Positions 7,564-14,834 of a stretch of DNA of 45,174 nt are shown piece by piece. Numbering within the stretch: position 1 is the first letter of the stretch; each line of letters starts with the position of its first letter. The stretch covers positions 23,484-68,657 of the forward strand of contig DXLV01000006.1 of NCBI GenBank assembly GCA_019414545.1, written 5' to 3'. The position numbers were made by a program, and so were the translations under genes. This stretch comes from Collinsella sp. Lineage in GTDB: Bacteria > Actinomycetota > Coriobacteriia > Coriobacteriales > Coriobacteriaceae. The notes beneath the pieces were generated by a model. The model did no database searches. It worked only from the letters and a program-made list of their open reading frames with translations, and was not told where the DNA came from.

Positions 7564-9370
7564 GTGCCTCGCCTCCTTCCTGAGTCTGAGCTTGCGTTGC
7601 GGATGCCTCGGTGTCGGCCTCGACGGCCCCTTCGCCCTCGGCGCTCATCTTGTTTTGCGAGGTGAAGGTCTCGCGGTAGATCTCGCTTGTTTTAAGCAGC
7701 TCGTCATGGTTGCCGATCTGCGCGATACGGCCGCCCTCCATGACGATGATACGGTCTGCGTCCTGCACGGAGCTGATGCGCTGGGCGATGATGAGCTTGG
7801 TCGTGTTGGGCAGATAGCTTGCCAGTCCTGCGCGGATCTTTGCGTCGGTCTTGGTGTCGACGGCGCTGGTGGAGTCGTCCAGGATCAAGATCTTGGGGCG
7901 ACGCAGCAGGGCGCGTGCAATGCACAGGCGCTGCTTCTGACCGCCCGAAACATTAGAGCCGCCCTGTTCGATCCAGGTGTCGTAGCCCTTGGGGAAACCG
8001 TCGACAAACTCGTCGGCGCAGGCCAGATGCGCTGCCTCGCGGACTTCCTCGTCGGTGGCGTTCGGGTCGCCCCAACGCAGGTTCTCGGCGATGGTGCCGC
8101 TAAACAGCACGTTTTTCTGCAGCACCATGGCGACCTGGTGACGCAGCGCGTCCAGGTCGTAGTCGCGCACGTCCACGCCGCCCACGCGCACAGCGCCTTC
8201 GGTGGTGTCGTACAGGCGGGCGATGAGGTTAACGAGCGTGGACTTGGCCGAGCCGGTGCCGCCGATGATGCCGATGGTCTCGCCGCTCGTAATGTGCAGG
8301 TCGATATCGTCGAGCGCCTGGCGCTTCGCATGCTTGGAATACTTAAAGCTCACGTGGTCAAAGTCGATGGAACCGTCGGCAACCTCGAGCACGGGCTCGG
8401 CGGGATTGGCGATCGTGGGCTCGGCGGCCAGCACCTCGGCAATGCGGTGTGCCGATTCGTCGGCCATGGTCACCATGACAAAGATCATCGACAGCTGCAT
8501 CAGGCTCATGAGAATCTGGAAACCATAGGTAAAGGTCGAGGAGAGCTGGCCCACGTCGAACAGCGTGCCCTGGCTTGTGATGATGAGCTTGGAGCCCAGG
8601 TAGATGATGACGACAAACGCGCCGTTGACGCAGATGTTCATCATGGGGTTGTTAAAGGCGAGCAGCTTCTCGGCGCGGGTGAAGTCCATCTGGACGTCGC
8701 GCGCGGCGGCCGCGAACTTCTCCTTCTCAAAGTCTTCGCGCACGTAGCTCTTAACCACGCGCATGCCGGTGACGTTTTCCTCAACGGACTCGTTAAGGGC
8801 ATCGTACTTGTGGAACACACGCGAGAAGATGGGGCGCACCTTAAAGATGATAAAGAACAGTCCAAAGCCCAGCAGCGGAATGATGACCAGGTAGACCATG
8901 GCGACGCTGCCGCCCATGATAAACGCCATGGTAAAGGCGAAGATCAATACCAGCGGCGCGCGCACGGCGATACGGATGATCATCATAAAGGCCTGCTGCA
9001 CGTTGTTGATATCGGTGGTCAGGCGCGTGACGAGCGATGAGCTCGAGAACTCATCGATGTTGGCAAAGCTGAACGTCTGGATTTTGTAGAACAGGTCGTG
9101 ACGCAGGTTCTTGGCGAAGCCGCAGCTCGCATGGCTGCAGGTGATGCCTGCCGCGGCGCCAAAAGCAAGCGATGTCAGCGCGATGAGCACCAAAAGGCCC
9201 GCGGTGGGAAGCATCTCGGCTACGGTGGCGCCGTCTTTGATGGCGTCGATCAGGTTGGCGGTGATAAATGGAATCAGCATCTCGCAGAGCACCTCGCCAA
9301 GCACGAGCAACGGCGTGGCAACGGTGACTTTCATATAGTCGCGGATGCTGCCCATGAGGGTTTTAATCAT
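7556..9370 (-). CDS. ABC exporter half-transporter, degenerate-site subunit (BmrC-like)
   Basis: A 604-residue membrane-ATPase fusion. Walker A is GGTGSAKST (370-378) and the signature is a consensus VSGGQ (474-478). Walker B ends ILDDS, with D499 where the catalytic glutamate is expected, and the switch histidine is Q530 (IIAQR). These two substitutions are the hallmark of the non-catalytic site in heterodimeric exporters such as BmrC/BmrD and TM287/288. The C-terminus has a low-complexity acidic tail. The gene starts 8 nt inside the end of the MarR gene and overlaps its partner, forming a three-gene operon. The start at 9370 is fixed by this overlap and by AGGAACTGG just upstream. Confidence 0.9.
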   Translation of the reverse strand: MIKTLMGSIRDYMKVTVATPLLVLGEVLCEMLIPFITANLIDAIKDGATVAEMLPTAGLLVLIALTSLAFGAAAGITCSHASCGFAKNLRHDLFYKIQTFSFANIDEFSSSSLVTRLTTDINNVQQAFMMIIRIAVRAPLVLIFAFTMAFIMGGSVAMVYLVIIPLLGFGLFFIIFKVRPIFSRVFHKYDALNESVEENVTGMRVVKSYVREDFEKEKFAAAARDVQMDFTRAEKLLAFNNPMMNICVNGAFVVIIYLGSKLIITSQGTLFDVGQLSSTFTYGFQILMSLMQLSMIFVMVTMADESAHRIAEVLAAEPTIANPAEPVLEVADGSIDFDHVSFKYSKHAKRQALDDIDLHITSGETIGIIGGTGSAKSTLVNLIARLYDTTEGAVRVGGVDVRDYDLDALRHQVAMVLQKNVLFSGTIAENLRWGDPNATDEEVREAAHLACADEFVDGFPKGYDTWIEQGGSNVSGGQKQRLCIARALLRRPKILILDDSTSAVDTKTDAKIRAGLASYLPNTTKLIIAQRISSVQDADRIIVMEGGRIAQIGNHDELLKTSEIYRETFTSQNKMSAEGEGAVEADTEASATQAQTQEGGEAHE

Positions 9371-9869
9371 CCAGTTCCTCCCAGGTTACACGGATTTTCT
9401 CGAGCATTTCGGCGAGCCGCTCGCGCTCGTCGTGGGTGAGGGCACTAAAGGCTTGCTCTCTAAAGCGAATGCGGGCCGCCTGGTCGATGCGGGCGTTTTC
9501 CCGGCCGGTTTCGGTCAGGCGAATGGTGAGCTGCCGTCGATCCTTGGGGTTACGGCTGCGCTCGATGAGGCCGTTGAGCTCGAGCTTGGACAGGATCTCG
9601 GAAAGCGATCCCGGCTTGAGGTCAAAGTGCATGCCGAGCTCCTGCTGCGACATCTCGCCGCCGGGTTGCTTGGCCAGCAGGCAGATGATGGGCGCCTTGC
9701 CGGATACGCCTCCGCCATGAAAATGCATGTAATGGCCGCAAAAGCCCAGGCCATTGAGGATGCGCTTGGCGAGTTTGTCTTCGGCGCTGACCGCTTCGGG
9801 TACATCCGCAGGCTGTGACGGGTCACCGCCGGGCTCATGCGAACAAAGGTTAAGAGGTTCATCGCACAT
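9363..9869 (-). CDS. MarR family transcriptional regulator
   Basis: This 168-residue winged-helix regulator shows SQQELGMHFDLKPGSLSEIL as the recognition helix region and DRRQLTIRLTETGRE as the wing, both typical of MarR. A roughly 30-residue N-terminal extension and a CGHYMHFHGGG segment precede the HTH; the Cys/His content might sense a metal or oxidant, but that is speculative. AAAGGAGC (9881-9888) precedes the ATG. It is the first gene of the exporter operon and its own promoter carries inverted TTAGG repeats, so autorepression and ligand-induced export are likely. Confidence 0.9.
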   Translation of the reverse strand: MCDEPLNLCSHEPGGDPSQPADVPEAVSAEDKLAKRILNGLGFCGHYMHFHGGGVSGKAPIICLLAKQPGGEMSQQELGMHFDLKPGSLSEILSKLELNGLIERSRNPKDRRQLTIRLTETGRENARIDQAARIRFREQAFSALTHDERERLAEMLEKIRVTWEELDD

Positions 9870-9890
9870 GAATTAGTGCCGCTCCTTTCT

Positions 9891-9953
9891 TTAGTTAGGT
9901 AGAGGAATTGTTTTGTGCCTAACCAATTTAGGAGCGTGAGAAATCAATGTCAA
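9891..9953 (-). promoter_or_regulatory. Promoter and probable MarR operator of the exporter operon
   Basis: On the minus strand TTGACA (9953-9948), a 17-nt spacer and TAAATT (9930-9925) form a good promoter. Overlapping the -10 is the palindrome CCTAACCAATTTAGG (9918-9932). A second half-site pair, TTAGTTAGGTA (9891-9901) facing TGCCTAACCAA (9916-9926), covers the start region. The arrangement is typical of an autorepressed marR operon. Confidence 0.6.
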
Positions 9954-9968
9954 GGTACCAAACTAGTG

Positions 9969-10116
9969 GTTACGCGGGTTTACCAACCCGCGTAACGGCT
10001 CGATGCTGCAAACCCGCCAGAGCGGCAATCTGCCTTTCAACTTCGGCGGCATGACCAGAAGGTCAATGCCGCCTTGTTTCAAGGCACCTTGCTCGCTCTG
10101 GCGGGTTTTCGCTGAC
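9969..10116 (+). repeat. 148-nt three-hairpin element, copy A
   Basis: P1: arms GTTACGCGGGTT (9969-9980) and AACCCGCGTAAC (9985-9996) with loop TACC. The linker GGCTCGATGCTGC follows. P2: AAACCCGCCAGAGCG (10010-10024) pairs perfectly with 10094-10108. GGCAATCTG follows the left arm. P3: GGCGGCATGACC (10045-10056), loop AGAA, 10061-10073 with one bulged A. The element ends TCGCTGAC. It lies between the divergent MarR and pyridoxamine-kinase genes. Copies B, C and D share the layout with different stem sequences. Confidence 0.85.
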
Positions 10117-10364
10117 TTCGCCAAAACATCGGCGTTGCCCGACTAGTCGTTTTGGCACTTGGGGACGTTCCTTAAGTGCCGGCACTTGGGGACACTCCTT
10201 GTGTCGACTAGTCATTTAAGAACGTCCCCAATGACTATCCTTCCCGTAACCTTTCTGCAACAATTTGCCCTTCGTACCGCTCGACTCCGCTCGCAACGTT
10301 CCCTGCGCTACACTTAGTCGCACTGTGGTGCTGCCGCGCCGCACCCGAAACAAGGGAGACCCTC
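10117..10364. other. Gene-free interval with GGGGACG-type repeats
   Basis: Between element copy A and the kinase gene there is no gene. The interval holds GGCACTTGGGGACGTTCCTT AAGTGCC (10154-10180), a second TTGGGGACACTCC unit (10185-10198) and an inverted unit at 10211-10234 whose reverse complement reads GTCATTGGGGACGTTCTTAA ATGAC. TACACT (10310-10315) is a possible -10 box for the kinase gene, without a convincing -35. Confidence 0.55.
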
Positions 10365-11189
10365 ATGAAGAACACTCAGCTGCTGCTGATCAACGATATG
10401 TGCGGTTACGGCAAAGTCGCGCTTTCCGCCATGCTGCCGGTGCTGTCGCACATGGGTTACCGTATCCACAATCTGCCGACGGCACTTGTGTCCGATACGC
10501 TCAACTATCCCAAGTTCTACATCCACGACACCACGGAGTACGTGCGTCAGAGTCTTGCCATCTGGGAAGAGCTCGGCTTTGAGTTCGACGCCATCTCGAC
10601 CGGCTTTATCGTGACCGAGGAAGAGACGCGCATCATTTCGGACTTTTGCCACCGCCGTGCGCAAAAGGGCACCAAGGTGTTCGTCGACCCCATCATGGGT
10701 GACAACGGCAAGCTCTATGCGGGCGTGCCCGAGTCCACGATCGGTCTCATGAGGCACCTGCTCGAGTGCGCCGACTACGCGGTTCCCAACTACACCGAGG
10801 CCTGTCTGCTCACCGATACGCCTATCGCCGAGCAAATTACACCCGACGAGGCCCGCACTCTTGTGGACGCCGTGCGCGAGCTGGGTGCCAAGTCGGTGGT
10901 CATTACGAGCGCCGTGGTCAATGGCACGAACGCGGTTATCGGTTACGACCATGTGGCGGGGGAGTACTTCACGATTCCCTTTGAGCTCATTCCGGTTTAT
11001 TTCCCGGGCACGGGCGACACGTTCTCGGCGGTGCTTGTCGGCCGCGTTATGGCAGGTTGGAGTCTGCAGCGCGCCACAGCCGACGCCATGCGCGTGGTGG
11101 CTGAGCTTATCGAGCGCAATGCCGACCAGGAGGATAAGTCCGCCGGCCTTCCCATCGAGGCCTGCCTGGATGTGATTGACCATGAGTAA
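10365..11189 (+). CDS. Pyridoxamine/pyridoxal kinase-like PfkB (ribokinase) family protein
   Basis: A 274-residue protein opening LLINDMCGYGKVALSAMLPV, where GYGK is the substrate-lid region typical of the PdxY/pyridoxamine kinase group. PTALVSDTLNYPKF and VDPIMGDNGKLY follow. PGTGDTFSA (214-222) provides the anion hole and catalytic base D218. The reaction is ATP-dependent phosphorylation of a B6 vitamer for pyridoxal-phosphate salvage; ThiD-like specificity is less likely from the N-terminal motif. CAAGGGAG upstream is the ribosome-binding site. The stop codon overlaps the start region of the next gene, so the two are coupled. Confidence 0.85.
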   Translation: MKNTQLLLINDMCGYGKVALSAMLPVLSHMGYRIHNLPTALVSDTLNYPKFYIHDTTEYVRQSLAIWEELGFEFDAISTGFIVTEEETRIISDFCHRRAQKGTKVFVDPIMGDNGKLYAGVPESTIGLMRHLLECADYAVPNYTEACLLTDTPIAEQITPDEARTLVDAVRELGAKSVVITSAVVNGTNAVIGYDHVAGEYFTIPFELIPVYFPGTGDTFSAVLVGRVMAGWSLQRATADAMRVVAELIERNADQEDKSAGLPIEACLDVIDHE

Positions 11190-11511
11190 TGCTGGCGAGG
11201 GCGGCGTCAAGCCTGCGGGCGAGAACAGGCCGCTCGGCGCACCGCGCGGCAAGCGTCCGCATATCCGCGTGAGCTGCGTGGACCAGCTGGGTGCGTGCCG
11301 CTGCCACCATGGTCACAAGCCGGGCGACGTTTTTGACTTCGACCGAGACCGCGGCAAGATGTGCGCCATGGCCTGTCACGTGGGCTTTCCCTATATCGAC
11401 ATCCTACGCTATGGAGGCGCCGTGCCTGGCAACGAGCCTGGTACGGCAAAGTTCTGCTGCCCCGAGGTCGATACGCTGAACGTCTGGCTTGCCGAGATCG
11501 TTGACGAGTAG
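11182..11511 (+). CDS. TIGR04076-like small cysteine-rich protein, function unknown
   Basis: About 109 residues from the ATG at 11182 (an in-frame ATG at 11176 is also possible). Features are RVSCVDQLGACRCHHGHKPG near the start, a central MCAMACHVGFPYIDILRYGG and a C-terminal FCCPEVDTLNVW. This pattern matches small TIGR04076-type proteins of unknown function found in anaerobes. Seven cysteines, several beside histidines, hint at metal binding. The start overlaps the end of the upstream kinase gene, implying co-transcription. No function is assigned. Confidence 0.65.
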   Translation: MSNAGEGGVKPAGENRPLGAPRGKRPHIRVSCVDQLGACRCHHGHKPGDVFDFDRDRGKMCAMACHVGFPYIDILRYGGAVPGNEPGTAKFCCPEVDTLNVWLAEIVDE

Positions 11512-11515
11512 TTGG

Positions 11516-11575
11516 GCGTGGATTTTCTCCCGTTTAGAGCGCGCTTGAACGCTCAAAGTGGGAGAAAAACCACGC
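11516..11575. terminator. Bidirectional hairpin between convergent genes
   Basis: GCGTGGATTTTCTCCC (11516-11531) pairs with GGGAGAAAAACCACGC (11560-11575) with one mismatch. An inner GAGCG/CGCTC stem (11537-11541 with 11550-11554) continues the helix. It starts 4 nt after the small cysteine-rich gene, which converges on the phosphatase gene. There is no strong U-tract, so it may be a structured repeat acting as a barrier. Confidence 0.55.
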
Positions 11576-11661
11576 TCGATTTGTATATGGGAATTCCGAC
11601 TTCGCTTATGCCTATGCTTAGGCGTTGTCGTCGTTGTTCTGTGCGCGAGCAAGGTCAAATT

Positions 11662-11740
11662 TCTGCATTTCATCCGATTTGCGGCTCTAAAAACTCTGCA
11701 TTTCATCCGATTTGCGGCTCTAAAAACTCTGCATTTCATC
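11662..11740. repeat. Tandem 33-bp direct repeat (2.4 units)
   Basis: The unit TCTGCATTTCATCCGATTTG followed by CGGCTCTAAAAAC occurs at 11662-11694 and again exactly at 11695-11727. A third partial unit (11728-11740) runs up to the stop codon region of the phosphatase gene on the minus strand. Read on the minus strand each unit starts GATGAAATGCAGAG. Its placement directly past a stop codon parallels the other repeat families of the window. Confidence 0.85.
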
Positions 11741-11742
11741 GA

Positions 11743-12189
11743 TTACAACTGCTCGAGCATAGCAGTGCAACCGTCGAGCACGTCGCGGTAGGTGGCATCG
11801 AAGTTGCCGGTGTACCAGGGATCGGCCACGTCGCCGGGGCGCTCGGTCCAATCGAGCAAGCGCGTAATCTTGTCGTCGGGGTCGTCGCCAAAGATGCGAC
11901 GCAGGCCGCGCGCGTTCTCAGCATCCATATAGACAATGTGATCCCAGTCGCCATACTCCGCGCGACGCACCTGGCGCGCGCGATGGGCAACGACGGGAAT
12001 CCCGACTTCGCGCAGCTTGGCGACCGTGCCATGATGCGGCGGGTTGCCAATCTCTTCAGTTGAGGTCGCCGCGGAATCGATGACAAACTCCGCCTCGCGC
12101 CCAGCGCGGCGCACGAGCTCGGTAAACACCGACTCGGCCATCGTCGAGCGACAGATGTTGCCGTAGCAGATAAACAGTACGCGTTGCAT
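11743..12189 (-). CDS. Low-molecular-weight protein tyrosine phosphatase
   Basis: From the ATG at 12189 (AAAGGAAA upstream) the protein has 148 residues and starts MQRVLFICYGNICRS. C8-x5-R14-S15 is the LMW-PTP phosphate loop with the catalytic cysteine. DPWY (123-126) supplies the general-acid aspartate. It dephosphorylates phosphotyrosine or possibly phosphoarginine proteins in the cytoplasm. The small residue that discriminates arginine phosphatases is not decisive here. An ATG 15 codons upstream gives a longer frame without family support. It sits downstream of an MFS efflux gene on the same strand, 57 nt away. Confidence 0.9.
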   Translation of the reverse strand: MQRVLFICYGNICRSTMAESVFTELVRRAGREAEFVIDSAATSTEEIGNPPHHGTVAKLREVGIPVVAHRARQVRRAEYGDWDHIVYMDAENARGLRRIFGDDPDDKITRLLDWTERPGDVADPWYTGNFDATYRDVLDGCTAMLEQL

Positions 12190-12246
12190 ATGCGGTTTCC
12201 TTTCGATCGTCATCATCGAGCTCGAGTATCGCATCTACGCCTGCGC

Positions 12247-13482
12247 CTACGCCCTCGCCCGCCTGCGCTCCCAGCGTGCCAGCTTAATCGTCACCAGCGT
12301 GAGCGCCCAGGCCACAAGCGAGAACGCGGCGCCCACGGCACCCACGTACGCAATGCCAGCGCTGCTCACAACGGCGCCGCCTACCGCGGTGCCAAACGAG
12401 ATGCCGACGTTAAACGCCATGGGCTCAACCGAACTTGCGAGCACCATCGACTTGGGATGGCGGCTGCGTGCCACGTCCATAAAGTGCGTGATGCACGACA
12501 CCGAGAACAGGTACATGAGCAACGCCAAGCTAAAGACAAAGACAAGTGCGAGCGGCATGGCAGCGCCCGCGACAAACAGCCCAAACAATGCCGCCGCCTG
12601 CAGCGCGAACGTAACCAGCAGTGCCTTCATGCCAAAACGCGCGTCGATCCATCCGCCCAGGATGTTCGAGATCAGGCAGAACACGCCGTAGGCCATAAGC
12701 GTGGTACTGGCTTCGACCGTGCCCATGCCCAGCACCTGCTCAAGATAAGGTGTCACGTAGCCGTAGAAAACGTAGACCGACCCCACGCCAAACAAGAAGA
12801 TGAGCATGCCGGTGATGATGCTCGGCTCGCGCAGCAGACCCGCCTGCTCGCGGAAGGTGGCGGGCTCATCGGTCTGCCCGGCGCGCGGCATAAACGCCAC
12901 GAGCGCTCCGCAGATTAGAACGGCAAAGGTCAGCGTGCCGTACATGGCCATGTGCCAATCGAGCGTGTCGGCCACAAACTTGCCGATCGAAGTGACAAAG
13001 ACCATTGCCACGGAAAACGCACCATATACCACCGAGATGGCAAGCGAGGTTTGCTGCGGGGACAGCAGCTCGGGGATGTACGTCACACCCACGGCGAGCA
13101 GTGCGCCCGAGACGGAGCCCAGGACAATGCGCGAGATAAACAGCACCTGGAAGTTGGGCGCCAACGCCATGACCAGGTTGCCGAGCACAAAGACGATGCT
13201 ATAGCACACGAGCAGCTGGTAGCGGCGGAATCGCCCCGTGCTGAGCGCAAGCACCGGCGTGGCGATGGCGTAGACGAGCGCGAACACGCTGATGAGCTGG
13301 CCCGCAGTGGCAAGTGATATGCCGAGTTCCGTCGCCAAGTCGCTTTCGATGCCGATGACCACGAACTCGGAGCAGCCGAGCGAAAATCCCAACAGCACGA
13401 GCAGCGCCAGGCAGAGCTTGGTGCGCGCGGGGGAGAGCGCGGCGGCGGTTGACTTACTTTTAGGCGTGGTTGCGGCGGTCAA
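12247..13482 (-). CDS. MFS efflux transporter (DHA1-like)
   Basis: About 411 residues with 12 predicted membrane segments. The N-terminal helix pair contains LLGFSLGCSEFVVIGIESDL and the loop TGRFRRYQLL, typical of DHA1 drug or metabolite efflux proteins (AraJ/NepI-like). The start is uncertain. I favour TTG at 13482 because TGGAG (13491-13495) sits 8 nt upstream; ATG at 13530 gives an N-terminus of unusual composition. The C-terminus is Arg-rich and cytoplasmic. It is divergent from the LpdD-Nudix fusion gene, so the two promoters share the interval 13483-13643. The substrate is unknown; export of a decarboxylation product is possible but unproven. Confidence 0.8.
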   Translation of the reverse strand: MTAATTPKSKSTAAALSPARTKLCLALLVLLGFSLGCSEFVVIGIESDLATELGISLATAGQLISVFALVYAIATPVLALSTGRFRRYQLLVCYSIVFVLGNLVMALAPNFQVLFISRIVLGSVSGALLAVGVTYIPELLSPQQTSLAISVVYGAFSVAMVFVTSIGKFVADTLDWHMAMYGTLTFAVLICGALVAFMPRAGQTDEPATFREQAGLLREPSIITGMLIFLFGVGSVYVFYGYVTPYLEQVLGMGTVEASTTLMAYGVFCLISNILGGWIDARFGMKALLVTFALQAAALFGLFVAGAAMPLALVFVFSLALLMYLFSVSCITHFMDVARSRHPKSMVLASSVEPMAFNVGISFGTAVGGAVVSSAGIAYVGAVGAAFSLVAWALTLVTIKLARWERRRARA

Positions 13483-13562
13483 GGTTGTCACTCCAATGTC
13501 GCATGAATAAGCGGGATTCAATCCCTGCAACTCTAACAGAATGTGTCAGGTGCCTGCCCCCT

Positions 13563-13603
13563 TTGTCGCAGGCTGCGCTTGCCTGTATAGTCGCAATACA
13601 GGC
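13563..13603 (+). promoter_or_regulatory. Promoter and palindromic operator upstream of the LpdD-Nudix gene
   Basis: TTGTCG (13563-13568), a 17-nt spacer and TATAGT (13586-13591) make a plausible promoter about 50 nt before the gene. The palindrome GCCTGTAT (13581-13588) / ATACAGGC (13596-13603), perfect 8-bp arms separated by 7 nt, covers the -10 box. It is a good candidate operator for the downstream MerR protein or an unlinked regulator. A degenerate CCTTTGTCGCA repeat overlaps its -35. Confidence 0.5.
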
Positions 13604-13643
13604 GAAGATGGTCTCAGGTACATCGCGGGCGACAGGAGATCCC

Positions 13644-14591
13644 ATGGGTATGCACACGACAAAGGTTGCAGTGGGCGAGGGCAAGTTTGCGCTCGAGGCC
13701 CAGCTGACGGTGACGCCGCGAGGCATGGCGGTGTACGCCTGCTCGCCGGAGTTTGCGCACCTGGGCGCCACGGCTCAGGCCATTCCGCGTCCCGAGCCCG
13801 GCCGCACGGCGACGGTGAGCATCCTGGCTGTTCCGTGCCATCGAGACGAGATTCCAGCGCACGATATCGCGGCGGCGTTGGCCACGCGCTTTGGCGTGCC
13901 GGTGGTTGCAAGCACGGGTTTTCATGTTGAGCAGGCGAGCGGGGACGACCTGCAGCATGTGCTCGATACCACCAAGGAGCTCATTGCCGCGCTCGAGGAG
14001 GCCGCAGCCCGCATTCTACGCGCCGGCTGGGACGAGGGCGGTGCGGGCGCCGAGGTCGTGGCGGTCGATACCGCGACCGGCGAGGTACTTGGCCCTGTCG
14101 ATCGCATCGAGGCACATGCCGGCGAGGGCATCCTGCATCAGGCATTTCTGACGCTTCTAGTTGAGGGCCGGGGCGAAGACGCACACCTGCTGCTCTGTCG
14201 TCGCAGCCCGCTCAAGCGACTGTGGGGCGGGGTGCTGGCCGATGGCTGTGCCGGCCATCCGCTCCCCGGGGAAGACGTCGCGGCCGCCACGGCACGTCGC
14301 ATCAACGAAGAACTTGGCATCACGCGCGAGCCCGATCAGCTCAAGCACCTCGGACACGTGGTGTACCGCGAGGACCACGGCGACGGCCGCTGCGAGTGCG
14401 AATGGTGCGAGGTGTTCGCAGCCCATGTTGAGCCGGGCGAGCTGCATATCAACCAAGAGGAGATCTCGGAGGTGCGTCGCGTGGCCCCGTCCGAGCTCAA
14501 AGGCTACCTGCAGGGTCACCCCGAGCAGCTGGCCCCCTGGCTCCGCGAGGCACTCAGTGACCCATCCATTCGTACGGCCCTCGCTATGTAA
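13644..14591 (+). CDS. LpdD-like domain fused to IDI-type Nudix domain
   Basis: 315 residues from the ATG at 13644 (AGGAG 5 nt upstream). Residues 1-125 resemble LpdD, the small accessory protein of gallate decarboxylase: FAHLGATAQA, VPCHRDEIPAHDIAAAL and STGFHVEQASG match its conserved blocks. Residues 160-300 form a Nudix domain of the isopentenyl-diphosphate isomerase type I kind: HQAF (H165), GHPLPGE and RRINEELGI (Nudix box 204-226, with RR where hydrolases have RE), ECEWCEVFAA (E251, E253). The position of E. coli IDI Cys67, directly before GHP, is A203, with C202 one place earlier. It precedes transporter, UbiD and UbiX genes. Likely role: supplying or handling the prenyl donor and prenyl-FMN for the decarboxylase. 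The exact reaction is unresolved. Confidence 0.75.
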   Translation: MGMHTTKVAVGEGKFALEAQLTVTPRGMAVYACSPEFAHLGATAQAIPRPEPGRTATVSILAVPCHRDEIPAHDIAAALATRFGVPVVASTGFHVEQASGDDLQHVLDTTKELIAALEEAAARILRAGWDEGGAGAEVVAVDTATGEVLGPVDRIEAHAGEGILHQAFLTLLVEGRGEDAHLLLCRRSPLKRLWGGVLADGCAGHPLPGEDVAAATARRINEELGITREPDQLKHLGHVVYREDHGDGRCECEWCEVFAAHVEPGELHINQEEISEVRRVAPSELKGYLQGHPEQLAPWLREALSDPSIRTALAM

Positions 14592-14683
14592 CAAAGGTAC
14601 AGTCCCTTTGCCATATCCAAACCGTCACAACATTCGATGAAAATCTCGAAAACGAGGAAAAGCGTCGAATGTTGTGACGGTTT
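14586..14683. repeat. Stop-codon palindrome plus 66-nt hairpin, copy 1
   Basis: TATGTAACAAAGG / CCCTTTGCCATA (14586-14615) overlaps the TAA stop of the fusion gene and belongs to the TGTGACAAAGG family. It is followed by a long hairpin: arms AAACCGTCACAACATTCGA (14619-14637) and 14665-14683 pair perfectly. The loop holds a small CTCG-AAAA-CGAG stem (14645-14656). The 3' arm ends in TTTTT, so on the plus strand it can also terminate transcription. A near-identical copy is at 19698-19763. Confidence 0.85.
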
Positions 14684-14752
14684 TTGTCCAGGGAATCGCT
14701 CCTCATCCAAAAAATCCGCTTGACTGTATTGCAACAACACAGCGCAACGTAA

Positions 14753-14781
14753 GGGGTGCCCGATAACGGGCGCCCCTTTTT
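14753..14781 (+). terminator. Terminator or attenuator before the transporter gene
   Basis: GGGGTGCCCG (14753-14762) and CGGGCGCCCC (14767-14776) form a 10-bp stem with an ATAA loop and one G-U pair, followed by TTTTT. It lies 53 nt upstream of the transporter start. It may end transcription from the fusion gene or attenuate the transporter-UbiD-UbiX transcript. Confidence 0.75.
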
Positions 14782-14834
14782 AAGTGGCAACGTGGCTGCG
14801 AATCCGGAGCGCCCCCAACAAGAAAGGTGGGGAG

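Noticed and set aside
9969..10116. Three-hairpin element as a riboswitch for the kinase gene
   Set aside because: Other copies lie after stop codons rather than in 5' leaders, and this copy is about 250 nt from the start codon with other repeats between.
11662..11740. CRISPR array
   Set aside because: Units are directly contiguous with no spacers and only 2.4 copies.
13470..13643. N-terminal extension of the LpdD-Nudix protein upstream of 13644
   Set aside because: It would run through the promoter dyad and a repeat; AGGAG places the start at 13644.
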